Positions 51,901 through 59,864 of a stretch of 64,000 nucleotides of DNA are shown piece after piece; within the stretch, counting starts at the first letter, position 1, and each line of letters starts with the position of its first letter. The position numbers were made by a program, and so were the translations under genes. Source of the DNA: Tubulanus polymorphus (Eukaryota > Nemertea > Palaeonemertea > Tubulaniformes > Tubulanidae); contig NC_134028.1 in assembly GCF_964204645.1 (NCBI RefSeq), positions 4,562,501-4,626,500 on the forward strand. Direction: 5' to 3'. Below the pieces are notes generated by a model. That model searched no databases. It was not told where the DNA came from and saw only the letters and a program-made list of their open reading frames with translations.

Positions 51901-54900
51901 CTCTTTACGCCAGTTTTTATGTTTAATTGTTTCATAATGCTCTGATTTATGTGATTTTAAATATTTACCTCCGCAATAACAATGCACTTTTTCATTAGGA
52001 TTGAATTTTCTAAATTCATCATCTAATTTACATTGAACTGCAATATCTTTAAATGATTTTTCATTATCTAATTCACATTGAATTCCAATATTTGATGAAT
52101 TTTCATTATAGATAATTTGTTTATTATCAAAATTGAAATAATATAATTGTCTTTTTTCAATTCTTAAGTTAATCAAATCATTGTAATCTTTAGAAAGTAT
52201 TAAATCATCATTTCTTTCATTGAAAGGAGTTTTAAGAATATTAATTATGTTTTCATCTAAAGTTCCTTTAAAATTTAAAACTGTATTGAATATTTTAGGA
52301 TTTTTAACGCCAGTATCAAAAGTATCTACTAGTTCAGTAAGTAAATATGTTTCATTTGATAATATTTGATTAATCATAGTAATATTATCGATTTTATAAT
52401 GTCTTGCGGACACTAAATTTGTTGCTGAAATATAATTTTTAATGTAAAACTGTGAAAATGATTTATTGGTTTCATTGATTTCGATTTTAAAGTTGGGTTC
52501 TTCTTCTTCTTTCTTCATTTTTATAACAAAATTTTTATTAAAACTCATTCAAATATAAATATTCACTGTTTTAAATATGAATTATTTCACTCACACTTTA
52601 CTCACACTTTTAATGTTTAAAAATCTAACTCATACAAATATTTTTACTCGAAATATGTTTAAAATATAAACTATTTCACTCACACTTTACTCACACTTTC
52701 TTCTAGTGAGTAGAAAATGGAAAATAAATTCGAGCGTGTGAGAATTTATTTTTCATTTTCATGAGTTTCACGACTAATTCAAGTAGAAATTGTTGTTATT
52801 TTAACATTTTGGAAAATTTCTCGGGCTCGACCTTTCGACCTTTGGTATGAAAGCCCATTACCCCTATTACTACCGGTCTAAAATCGACTTAGTTATATAG
52901 CCAATCTAAGAACTAATGACTATCAAGAAACTTAAAACTTAGGTCCCAAGATCCAAAACAAGTTCTGGACTTAATTCCCGACTGAGCGACTTGGTCCAGA
53001 GGTTATTTTCACCAAGAAAATTATGATAAGTTGATAATGTGGCAGCCCTCTCATTTTGTTTAAGGCAAATTGAATTCGAGCAAGACCGCAACTCACATCA
53101 TTCCCGTCGGCGAGATAGACTTGAGACCACGTGTCTCGATTTTTACTGACGGTAATATTCAATTTCGTTACAAATTTGTAGCCGTTATCGGTATTAAAGC
53201 CTTGAATCTGGAGACCTGTAAGGAATGAGGAATCATATCACTACAGCTGCATAGAACAATACCAAGTAACATGAAAAAATGCTATGTTATTTTCGTCTTC
53301 CTCAGCAGGGCTTTCCAACATCTACTCCCTGGAAGTTATGCTTCCATAAAGTAGTCTTGTTATTTCATGAAGTCTAGCATCATATTCAAATAAAAATGTG
53401 TAAGAATATTCATGCAATTAAAGTTTAACCAATTTATGAATATAGCTATGCATGAATAAAAACAAAATTCTGCGATCACCTACCGAAAACCTTCTCCTCA
53501 TTAGGAAACTGTATTTCTAGAAACGATGGAAGTTGATCAGAGTTTACGCACCAAGCACCCGCGTTATTTCCAAGTCTAGCCTTATGTGGCATCGAATTGG
53601 AATCATAGTTATCTGCAGTGATTAGGATATCTTCAATTCTACCATCTTCTACACCGAGAGGTCGAGAACATTCTAAAGAAATAATGAGAGAAGATATAAC
53701 TGAACTGAAATAAATCGCCATCATCGCCAATAATTTCTTGATTAATGGGCACAGATAATAGTTTTTGCCAGTCACAGCAACGAATCGAGATGAACTTGCT
53801 CGATTTTAAGGTTTTTCACTTACCTGTGTTTGGAACTTTACAGACAAAAGAAAGATCCGCAAAACACGATGTCGCTACGTAACCTTGCGTCACACTAAAT
53901 TTGATGCAGTCGTTATCAGATGGGGTCGTAGTCAATTGTGTAGCTGGGTGACCGTCTGAATTGTACCATTTCCTAACACCTCTGTCATATCGAAATCCTC
54001 CAACGAATTGGGCACCTTCCATACTGAAAATATTCAACGACAAAACCGTTTCTATCATGTCTACTACACCATATGTTCATTCAGAGAGTCTTATCCAAGA
54101 AACACGTCCCGCAGACGCACAACTTAATCGTATCCACATTCATTTACCCCAGATTCTTAACAATTTTAGTGGAAACTACACGACTGAAGTTGGAACTCAT
54201 CGAGACCTGCTGGATTCAATTAAAATGACGTCAATCCTTCAGTTTAGAAAGATGAGAAGAAATAGTATAAGGAAAAAATTTTTTTTTACAAAATCCTATT
54301 TTTTGTCGTCCAGTAAAAGAAAAAAACACGTGAAAACGCGTAAAATGTTCGAAGGATTTTTATAATTTAACTTACACCTTTTCCGTAAACATGATGTCAA
54401 TCTCGTAGTTCGAATGGGGATAGAATATGTGCGAATACGTCGAATATTCTTGACATAACCTTTCAGCGTCCGGGAAATTATTTCTCGCTTTGTGGTGTCC
54501 ATAACACATTCCATTTTGAGTTAACCAATATCTATCTCTTCCACTATATGATTTGATGTACGTCAGAGCACTAGTATAAGCTGGGCATTCTGTGTTGAAG
54601 TAGTTAGAGATTCAAGATTAGTTTTCACGCACTTTGTTATATGCGTTCTCTGTATAGGTGACGATATGTTTGAAACAAACTACTACAGTAACTTAATGCG
54701 ATCAAACTACGAAAAGGAGAATTTTCATATCCACGAGATTCCTCCTAAATTGCTCTAAACTACCCAGAGATGCATTGTGTTAGTGGGCCGTGATGCAGCT
54801 GCGCCTGTAACGGGTAATGCAGCTGCAACGAGTAATACAGCTGCAACGGGATGATGCAGCTGTAACGGGTGATACTCACTGATTGGATCGACGCATGCGT

Positions 54901-56979
54901 AGACTACATGCGACTTTTCGTATTTGCAACGATGTTCGGTATAAACTTCAAAAGTTATTTTGCATTCATTTCTTGATTCACAAGTTTTTCTTGCTTTTTC
55001 CCACGTCTTGCTTGGATAGGTGTGGAACACATCCGGCCAAGCCTATTGTAAAAAATGAGACAAATGTATATTGTAGTGAAATGTATTGTCTAGCGATAAA
55101 CAACATATAGCTACCATTGCTTTCATATCACAATTATCAGGACTCGAGCTGGTCGGTTCGGCCAGCCACTGTATCATATCAATCTGTAAGTCATCCGGGC
55201 AGGAGAGGGTTAACTCGAAATTCGGTGAGGTCAACACTTCATACTTATCTGAAAGAATTGACAATTTGACAATTGAACCTATATTTCACTACCCGAGGCC
55301 ACTTTCACACACATATTCCCTGGTAATAAATTCCATATCCCAAATTGGATCACGGTGCCCCAGATAACGGACCAAATTATTGCATGTCTATAAGATCTAT
55401 GAAACATTTTAGGTTCATATCAATCTTTTTGACAATTCAATAAAGATATACATGTATTGACAAGCCGTATTTTAACCGTTTTATCAACGAATTAGAAAAT
55501 GATATCTCAAGCGTTACTAAGCTACGAATGAGAGATTCCAACAACAATGTTTAATTCATGACAATAACCTACCTAAACCTCTGACTGTGGATTAATTATT
55601 AGTAACATAATCATAAAACAATACTCACAATTTAAACGTTTTTCACAAATGTATTTGTATTTGTCAACACAGCTAACACTTTTATCTTTACTTGTCAAGC
55701 ATTTTCCCGCCGATTGAGCATGCTTGTTTAAAAAAAGAAGGTGTATTCCATTATCTCTGACTAAAAATTCAAATAGAAATGAAATGTTGCAATTGTGTAG
55801 AGAGGGGGTGGGAATTTTCAATGAATTTATACGTACTGAACTTTCTTTTATAATGAACACCAAACCAATATTCATCACCAGAATTTAATTGAGATTTTAT
55901 GAATTTTAATTCAGCCGGATTTTGTTCCGAAAACAACATTGCGCCGTTTCGCCAGCATTCTTTTCGGGCCCCATACCAACTGGCTTGTGCCTCCGAGATC
56001 TTATAGCAAATATCGTCACGATACTGTAGCCACCCATTGGGACACTCAGACACTAAATTTCCTGCAATGAAATAAATCGTACCGAGATGGGGTCCGAATT
56101 GTTGAATCTTTTCTCCCTGTTTTTTACAACTTAATTTTCTTTTTTCGTTCATATTTCTATGACCAATATACCAATCAAACCAGCTGATGATTACCTTTTC
56201 TTTAATATCGCTCATTTGAATATCAAATGTAACAATGCGCGCTGATAAGGATATTTAAACATTGATACTATACTGTATACTCTCGATAATTCTCTTCTCC
56301 TTCAATAGATCATAATTCTAACGGAATTTTAGTGACATTTTTGAACTTTTCAGGATCAATAGACTTCAAGATGTCGTTTTAATTGTTTTTACAATTCGGT
56401 TACGGTACCCAAAAACATGGGGTCTGGGAATTGTACCGGCTTCTTAGGCTAGGAGCGATTCATTCAAATTATACGAAATTTAGAGGCTACCGATACTATA
56501 TGAATGACGTGTTGATATTGACAAACATATGATCTTGATTTTCCAAATACTGAGTCATTAACTAAGGCAGCAAAATCAGTCACTGGCCAGTTCATGCTGG
56601 ATGGAAGATTGTTTATATGAACGGGAACCAAAATCTACTTCGATTGAAAAATTAATCTTTGAACAATGTGAATTCTCGACCATTGTCCAGATCCAATTCC
56701 AGAAAATCAAACCACCGTTTTGTTCCGGCAGGTGTGGATCGTTTGTAATAAACGTCAAATCAAATCGATCAAATACAGAAGAAAGTGAATCATCCCTATT
56801 TCAAGATCAAGATATATGTTCAAACAATTCTTTTTTAGGGCGACGGACCAGCTGCCACCACCTCGTCTTTCAGGACAGCTGCAAAAATAGTTTTCACTGA
56901 GTTTCTTACCTGCAACTAGTTGTATGTAAATGTTTAGAAAAGCCAGCAGAAACTTCACCCAATGTTCTTCATTCTCCAT
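39358..56979 (-). CDS. Secreted mosaic protein: CTLD-SUEL-CTLD-F5/8C-TSP1x2-PANx4-LRR-helical C-terminus
   Basis: Twenty-two coding exons keep one phase and give 1826 aa: 56910-56979, 55861-56061, 55629-55760, 55115-55248, 54880-55042, 54376-54589, 53824-54023, 53484-53672, 53097-53215, 45860-46001, 45504-45674, 45097-45285, 44749-44934, 44193-44444, 43837-44073, 43306-43551, 43185-43233, 42827-42904, 42673-42738, 42524-42601, 39916-42029, 39358-39608. The protein starts with a signal peptide (hydrophobic core [17 protein letters not shown]) and has no later obvious membrane anchor, so it should be extracellular. A 5' UTR exon probably ends at 57313 (CTG|GTAAGG) and splices to about 57019. 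Intron 9 is 7.1 kb because it holds the palindrome. The combination of glycan-binding and protein-binding domains suggests recognition at a surface, perhaps immunity; that is inference. Least certain are the exon 2/3 junction and the acceptor of exon 13. Confidence 0.85.
43306..45674 (-). other. TSP1 pair and four PAN/apple-like modules of the mosaic protein
   Basis: Two thrombospondin type 1 repeats, one exon each: 45504-45674 ([19 protein letters not shown]...R, CEGSA) and 45097-45285 ([18 protein letters not shown]...[11 protein letters not shown]), with the WxxW, CSxxCG and terminal cysteines. Next come four one-exon PAN/apple-like modules (44749-44934, 44193-44444, 43837-44073, 43306-43551), seen from paired cysteines such as [30 protein letters not shown]...[17 protein letters not shown]...CFAAYY and [10 protein letters not shown]. 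These bind proteins or glycans in other proteins. A 49-nt exon (43185-43233) links them to the LRR section. Confidence 0.78.
46123..46190 (+). repeat. tRNA-like outer end of the palindrome (left)
   Basis: GGTAGTAATAGGGGTAATGG resembles an A-box region and AAGGTCGAGCCCG a degenerate B box. The same sequence, inverted, ends the right arm at 52811-52878. It could be a SINE fragment captured in the inverted duplication, or the element's own terminus. Confidence 0.45.
46304..46418 (+). promoter_or_regulatory. Iteron-like direct repeat upstream of ORF1 (left arm)
   Basis: AGTGTGAGTAAAGTGTGAG followed by TGAAATA occurs at 46304-46329 and again at 46393-46418, each itself a double AGTGTGAGT, both followed by TTtATATTTaAAAC-type sequence. 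They end 35 bases before the 216-aa ORF. The right arm carries the mirror copy (about 52583-52697). They could be promoter or replication-initiator sites. Confidence 0.4.
46453..47103 (+). CDS. Palindrome ORF1, left arm: 216-aa protein with C-terminal Cys/His knuckle
   Basis: I do not recognise the protein as a whole. It is Asn/Lys/Ile-rich, in line with the AT-rich DNA. After a basic/acidic start (KMKKEEEE) there are about 150 residues without motifs, a repeated ...[10 protein letters not shown]...[10 protein letters not shown] pair, and a C-terminal [21 protein letters not shown], a CxCGG-x(9-10)-H-x(4-5)-H arrangement likely to bind zinc. I recall similar CxCGG...H...H tails on proteins of large DNA viruses and related elements, but this needs a search. 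No intron is apparent and the ATG follows the iteron-like repeats. Confidence 0.65.
   Translation: MSFNKNFVIKMKKEEEEPNFKIEINETNKSFSQFYIKNYISATNLVSARHYKIDNITMINQILSNETYLLTELVDTFDTGVKNPKIFNTVLNFKGTLDENIINILKTPFNERNDDLILSKDYNDLINLRIEKRQLYYFNFDNKQIIYNENSSNIGIQCELDNEKSFKDIAVQCKLDDEFRKFNPNEKVHCYCGGKYLKSHKSKHYETIKHKNWRKE
47166..47722 (+). repeat. 24-bp minisatellite, left arm
   Basis: About 23 units of ATGATAAATTGTTTGACAGT-TGAA with variants (TATT, TTCG, GTTAAA), some shortened to a ATGATAAGACAGTTGAA form. Full units are 24 bp and stop-free in one frame (M-I-N-C-L-T-V-E), so 86 codons stay open from 47166 before shortened units break the frame. I see no sign that it is translated. Confidence 0.88.
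47843..48061 (+). CDS. Palindrome ORF2, left arm: 72-aa single-TM protein
   Basis: Short N-terminus ([14 protein letters not shown]), one hydrophobic span ([16 protein letters not shown]), then a very basic, Asn/Lys-rich tail ending in an acidic NDLED. The family is unknown. It lies 26-39 bases before ORF3 on the same strand. The identical protein is encoded in the other arm at 50916-51134. Confidence 0.6.
   Translation: MDGFIPTGKSDLKHYLVAGGLILAALYFYYENISKDLMNENNKLSKKLKKLNGNNHRNRKNKKVNLENDLED
48100..48402 (+). CDS. Palindrome ORF3, left arm: 100-aa TM protein with C2H2 zinc finger
   Basis: The first ATG is at 48100. A hydrophobic segment ([20 protein letters not shown]) is followed by a C-terminal classic C2H2 finger, [22 protein letters not shown] membrane span plus a zinc finger is unusual. 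The family is unknown. The other arm encodes the same protein at 50575-50877. Confidence 0.6.
   Translation: MSENILNLLHLIYKNQQNIKSIIMLTGLFSFSVYTIKQLLEFYDCCKIRYTELIENMNYISDRLNNIKCCEICNKRYKNLKSLKTHKYIHELDEKLYESK
48503..48890. repeat. Hairpin module A (left arm)
   Basis: Forward GGATGAGTGGATGAATT-type minisatellite (about 48522-48583) faces its reverse complement (about 48799-48858) across an AT-rich core with AAAACAGTAAGAGT. The 12-bp word TATTAGATACCC lies on both sides as a direct repeat, like a target-site duplication. An inverted copy is at about 50090-50480. Confidence 0.6.
49350..49630. repeat. Central hairpin module B of the palindrome
   Basis: Inverted ends (TAGAATTCACTGTATATTGA and complement) and GGATGAG-type minisatellites surround a core that matches module A but lacks about 80 bases of it. 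It marks the symmetry centre; about 114 bp at 49435-49548 are unpaired. Confidence 0.65.
50575..50877 (-). CDS. Palindrome ORF3, right arm: TM plus C2H2 zinc finger
   Basis: Mirror copy of the left-arm ORF3, with the same 100-residue product. It is transcribed toward the centre, convergent with its twin. Confidence 0.6.
   Translation of the reverse strand: MSENILNLLHLIYKNQQNIKSIIMLTGLFSFSVYTIKQLLEFYDCCKIRYTELIENMNYISDRLNNIKCCEICNKRYKNLKSLKTHKYIHELDEKLYESK
50916..51134 (-). CDS. Palindrome ORF2, right arm: 72-aa single-TM protein
   Basis: Mirror copy of the left-arm ORF2 with an identical product. Confidence 0.6.
   Translation of the reverse strand: MDGFIPTGKSDLKHYLVAGGLILAALYFYYENISKDLMNENNKLSKKLKKLNGNNHRNRKNKKVNLENDLED
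51255..51835 (-). repeat. 24-bp minisatellite, right arm
   Basis: Mirror of the left array but one 24-bp unit longer in its first open stretch (94 codons against 86). This explains the shift of the symmetry sum from 99001 to 98977. Confidence 0.88.
51898..52548 (-). CDS. Palindrome ORF1, right arm: 216-aa Cys/His-knuckle protein
   Basis: Mirror copy of the left-arm ORF1. The product differs by one residue near the end of the knuckle (SEHYET in place of SKHYET); the Cys and His positions are unchanged. Confidence 0.65.
   Translation of the reverse strand: MSFNKNFVIKMKKEEEEPNFKIEINETNKSFSQFYIKNYISATNLVSARHYKIDNITMINQILSNETYLLTELVDTFDTGVKNPKIFNTVLNFKGTLDENIINILKTPFNERNDDLILSKDYNDLINLRIEKRQLYYFNFDNKQIIYNENSSNIGIQCELDNEKSFKDIAVQCKLDDEFRKFNPNEKVHCYCGGKYLKSHKSEHYETIKHKNWRKE
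53824..56979 (-). other. Lectin section of the mosaic protein: CTLD1, SUEL-like domain, CTLD2
   Basis: Residues about 24-134 are a C-type lectin domain (CPNGW, DICYK, GARKEC start; [12 protein letters not shown] end), shortened in its middle and without a clear EPN or WND calcium motif. Residues about 135-233 carry a cysteine pattern like SUEL/rhamnose-binding lectins (LSCPD...[32 protein letters not shown]). Residues about 234-371 are a second C-type lectin domain ([26 protein letters not shown], then DNDCIKFS and LSFVCKVP); again no classic QPD/EPN site is visible. Sugar binding by the CTLDs is therefore doubtful. Exon borders fall inside each domain as is common for this family. Confidence 0.75.
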
Positions 56980-57849
56980 ATTATAAGTTGTCAATTTGTA
57001 GATGAATAATGAATGCGAAACTGCAAAATAAGTAAATGTTCTAAAGTTTTAATTCAAATCAAAATCTGGTAATTTTTACAGAATAATTTTGTTTTTGATA
57101 TCGATTCATTTTCAATTTTTCGTGATGAAAATCTAAAGAAGATATTTCTTAAAATCGTTTATCTCATTCAACAGAAGTGTTCACTCAAATAAAATCGAAC
57201 AACTGTTGAGTTATTAATTCATATTGATATTTCTTGAAATTCTGATCCCTGTTTTTTATCTCAGTCGAACTTTCACTAAAATATGTAAAATAAATGTAAT
57301 GATACTCCTTACCAGCGTGCGTTCCGCGACCTGTAAAATCATTCGTAGAAATGACGTTGAATGCACAAAACGTTCGCCAGATATTGAGATTGAAAATTGC
57401 TGAGCGTGCAAACATTAACTCTTGACTCGCAGCAATGTGTGTCAATTGCGCAGGTTTTTGGGAAATGTGAAAAGTATAATATACTGGTTGTGGTACACTG
57501 AGTTCGATTTTCTATCCAAAAATAATTCTATCTACCGATGAACGTAAATCAAACCCCGACAAACCACCCACATCGGTGCAGAATGATTTTGGCGAGGCAT
57601 AATATCGGGGGTATGTATGTATTTGTACATTGAGTAAACATGGCCGGGGGGTTGACTGTATTCTATTTTTGTGAACCACTGGTTCCACGTGTTAGGTTAC
57701 AGATTCTGAAACCGAGTTCTTCCCCTTTTAACCAAGTTCTACCCAACGAAGTTCCACTCGCAGATTGAACCCGATCCAAACCATCCAAGGTTTATCTTAG
57801 GAAGAGAGTTCAAGTATCCGAATAACCATAGAAGCGATAACACTGAAAA
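56980..57849. other. 5' region of the mosaic-protein gene
   Basis: An acceptor (tattttgcag, minus strand) at about 57020 and a donor (GCTG|GTAAGGAG) at 57313 suggest that a non-coding first exon ends at 57313 and the second exon begins at 57019. No TATA box is obvious. At about 57690-57780 is a sequence similar to 58875-58950, so the Penelope-like element is flanked by a directly repeated block. Confidence 0.45.
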
Positions 57850-58855
57850 CCTCATTATCTAATGAGTAAAGACAGTTTATTGACACGAACGTTTTCGGGA
57901 TCATATCCCCTCATCAGGTGAAATACAAGTGAATCAAATGATTAAACTGCAGGTTTATATACAACATAAGTTACAAAATTACAAGTGCTAAATTCTAAGA
58001 CAAGTATTTAATTACAAACTAATTATTTGAATACATTTAGGATAGAGGATGAGCCGTTTTGGAATAATTGTTGATTTAAAGAGGGTCGTTGCGCTTTAAT
58101 AAACAGGGCCTCCCTAATTTTACAGTCGAGATCAGATGAACCTTGGTCTAGAATTTTGAATTTGTTTTCACTGAATTCCTGATCGTCCAATCGCAGAAGT
58201 CTTTGATCTGTGTTCTTTAATCCTGATGGCCAAATGTCGTTTAGTTTTCCCAATATAGGAAGTGTTTATATCACATAAACAATTAATTTTATATATGACT
58301 TTAGCCTTCAGCGATTTAGGGGTAGCACATTTCAAAGAGAAAAACTTCTTAATTTTGGTCGTAGTGAATGCGCATTTCGAGTTGATTTCAAAATTCCTTT
58401 TAAATAGATATTTTAATTTTGGGGCAAATAGGATTGACGGATTACCAATACACGGTAATGAAATGAATAGATCAATTCCATCTTCATCAACAGGTTTCGG
58501 TTTAGGTTCGGAGTTCTGTTTTGATTTCAAAAATCATCTATTGATACATTGATCGATGACATGAATGGGAAACGCATTAGATTTAAACAGATTTTTCAAG
58601 AAATTGGTTTCTTCTGAAAAGATGGTCCAGTCACTGCAAATATTGTAGACACGAAAAAGCATGGTATTGATGAGTCCTATTTTCCATTTGTACGGGCACA
58701 TGGCGTTGAAATTCAAAAGTAGGCCTGTGTTGGAAGCTTTCCTGTACACTCGAGATATAAAGTCACTACCGGTTTCTAACGGAATTTGTATTTCGGTATC
58801 GAGGAAAAGTAATAGATTAGGACCCAGTTCAAAAGTGAATTTTAGGCTGGTCGTA
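57850..58855 (-). mobile_element. 5'-truncated Penelope-like retroelement (RT thumb, GIY-YIG, hammerhead-like tail)
   Basis: Read on the minus strand, the remnant runs from the end of reverse transcriptase to the 3' tail. At 58534-58850 are thumb-region motifs (FLDTEI, YRKASNTG, LINTMLFRVYNICSD, HVIDQCINR). A frameshift near 58531 leads to the GIY-YIG endonuclease at 58023-58500 (VIYKINC, SYIGKTKRHLAIRIKEH, KILDQGSSDLDCKIREAL, PSLNQQL), which has a second frameshift near 58250. The catalytic palm of the RT is missing. Downstream (57880-57945) lies a hammerhead-like motif typical of the pseudo-LTRs of these elements. It is dead as an autonomous element. Confidence 0.85.
57885..57945 (-). ncRNA. 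Hammerhead-like ribozyme motif in the PLE tail
   Basis: Minus strand: CAC-CTGATGA-GGGGATATGATCCC-GAAA-ACGTTCGT-GTC. The catalytic core words CTGATGA and GAAA are present, stem II pairs GGG(G)AT with ATCCC, ACG/CGT forms a short stem III, GTC fits the cleavage triplet, and CAC/GTG can start stem I. Very short stem III hammerheads are known from Penelope-like elements. Self-cleavage is not shown. Confidence 0.55.
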
Positions 58856-59474
58856 ACCGACATAAGCAGGGAGCGGTTTAGGTTGTAGATTCTGAACCTA
58901 GTTTTACCCAACGGGCTCCACGCGTAGGCGCCGCAGATTGTACATTTGCTGAGTGAAATCAGATTATACTGATCAGATTATACTTATGAAAAGAGAGAAT
59001 GAACATCTGTACTTCTTCAACCCGCTGTTCAAATCAGCTGTCTGATACTTAGTTTTCAATTATCGACCTCACGCATGACGAAAGAGCCAAGAGACTGCAG
59101 CGGGAGAGGCTGGGAGAGGGAGAGTGAGAGGACGGGTGGAGAGGGAGAGGCCGGAAGAGGGAGGGAGTGTCCCACGGCGTCACAGTTGCTCCAGATTAGC
59201 CGGAGGCACCCCAAATCAAACCATAAAAATTTCACGGCAGCGCGGCGGATAGGTACGGTCTCGCTCCTGAGCAGCAACATCGCGGGCGGCAAAAACATTA
59301 AGCCTGGCTTATGTCGACGAGTGACGCGACGCCTACCGAATCCTACCGACGCAACTGAGGGCAACCGCGATCGCGGCCCAGCCTATGTCGTATGCGCTCC
59401 GATTCCCAGCAACTGAGGCCGACTAGCGGATATGACACCCCACCTAGTTGCTCCCTGCTTATGTCGGTTACGAT
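58851..59474. mobile_element. Short TIR element (24-bp perfect inverted ends)
   Basis: TCGTAACCGACATAAGCAGG followed by GAGC at 58851-58874 is the exact reverse complement of 59451-59474. The inside is GC-rich compared with its surroundings, with a purine-rich AGAGGGAGAG block (59100-59165) and internal echoes of the end sequence (TTATGTCG at 59307 and 59384). No transposase is encoded. A further partial end copy lies at 59748. The left end abuts the truncated Penelope-like element, so one probably inserted into or recombined with the other. Confidence 0.6.
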
Positions 59475-59864
59475 TACTGATCTGGCAACTGCAACGGCTC
59501 AGATGGTCACGTGATAAGCATTTTCAGAATGAATTTAAATTATTCTTATTTCGTTTCTAGATATTCGGTCCAGTCATCTGCCGCGCTGAATGAAGGCTTG
59601 GTTTGCGTTTGAAAATTGAATTTGAAAGTTTGTGTCAAGATACGAATAACGTTAACTATCGGTCAAAATTTGCACTACGTAGGCCTATATTCGGTCTCTG
59701 ATTGGCTGTAATTCCTGCGCTCAGTTCCATCGCGTAACAAATGCGCTTATGTCGGTTGCGATCGAAAGCAACTGTCCGCCTACCGTAGGCCGGAGTACAA
59801 CATGGGCAACTAGCCGGAAATAGAGTGATGCGTACGCGGGCACAGGTCTACGTGCTATCGAACT
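59475..59864. other. Unassigned intergenic stretch
   Basis: I see no gene; only a partial copy of the TIR sequence (CGCTTATGTCGGTTGCGAT) near 59745-59765. Confidence 0.4.

Larger units (their letters stand above)
46123..52878. mobile_element. 6.76-kb AT-rich palindromic element with six ORFs
   Basis: Positions L and R pair so that L+R is 99001 at the outer ends and about 98977-98983 inwards; arms are about 3.3 kb with an unpaired centre of about 114 bp near 49435-49548. Each arm carries, from the outside in, a tRNA-like end, iteron-like repeats, a 216-aa ORF, a 24-bp minisatellite, a 72-aa ORF, a 100-aa ORF, a hairpin module and an AT-rich spacer. Arms are nearly identical, but differ by one 24-bp unit, by one roughly 10-bp GGATGAATT unit and by several substitutions (one Lys/Glu change in the 216-aa protein). 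The base composition is far more AT-rich than the neighbouring exons. No direct target duplication is visible at the ends. No polymerase, integrase or transposase was seen. Confidence 0.8.
45860..53672 (-). other. F5/8 type C (discoidin) domain split by the palindrome-bearing intron
   Basis: Residues about 372-521 in three exons: 53484-53672 ([20 protein letters not shown] ... AWC), 53097-53215 (LQIQGF ... DTWSQVY) and 45860-46001 (FPGNSEN ... [10 protein letters not shown] ... CLRTEILGC). Start CSRPLG, central WS and the closing RTEILGC are the usual landmarks of this lipid/glycan-binding beta-sandwich. The last two exons join in phase 0 across a 7.1-kb intron that contains the whole palindromic element. 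Confidence 0.82.

Noticed and set aside
46123-52878. Dismissing the palindrome as an assembly or amplification fold-back
   Set aside because: The arms differ in repeat number and by substitutions, and unique host exons lie on both sides; it still deserves long-read confirmation.
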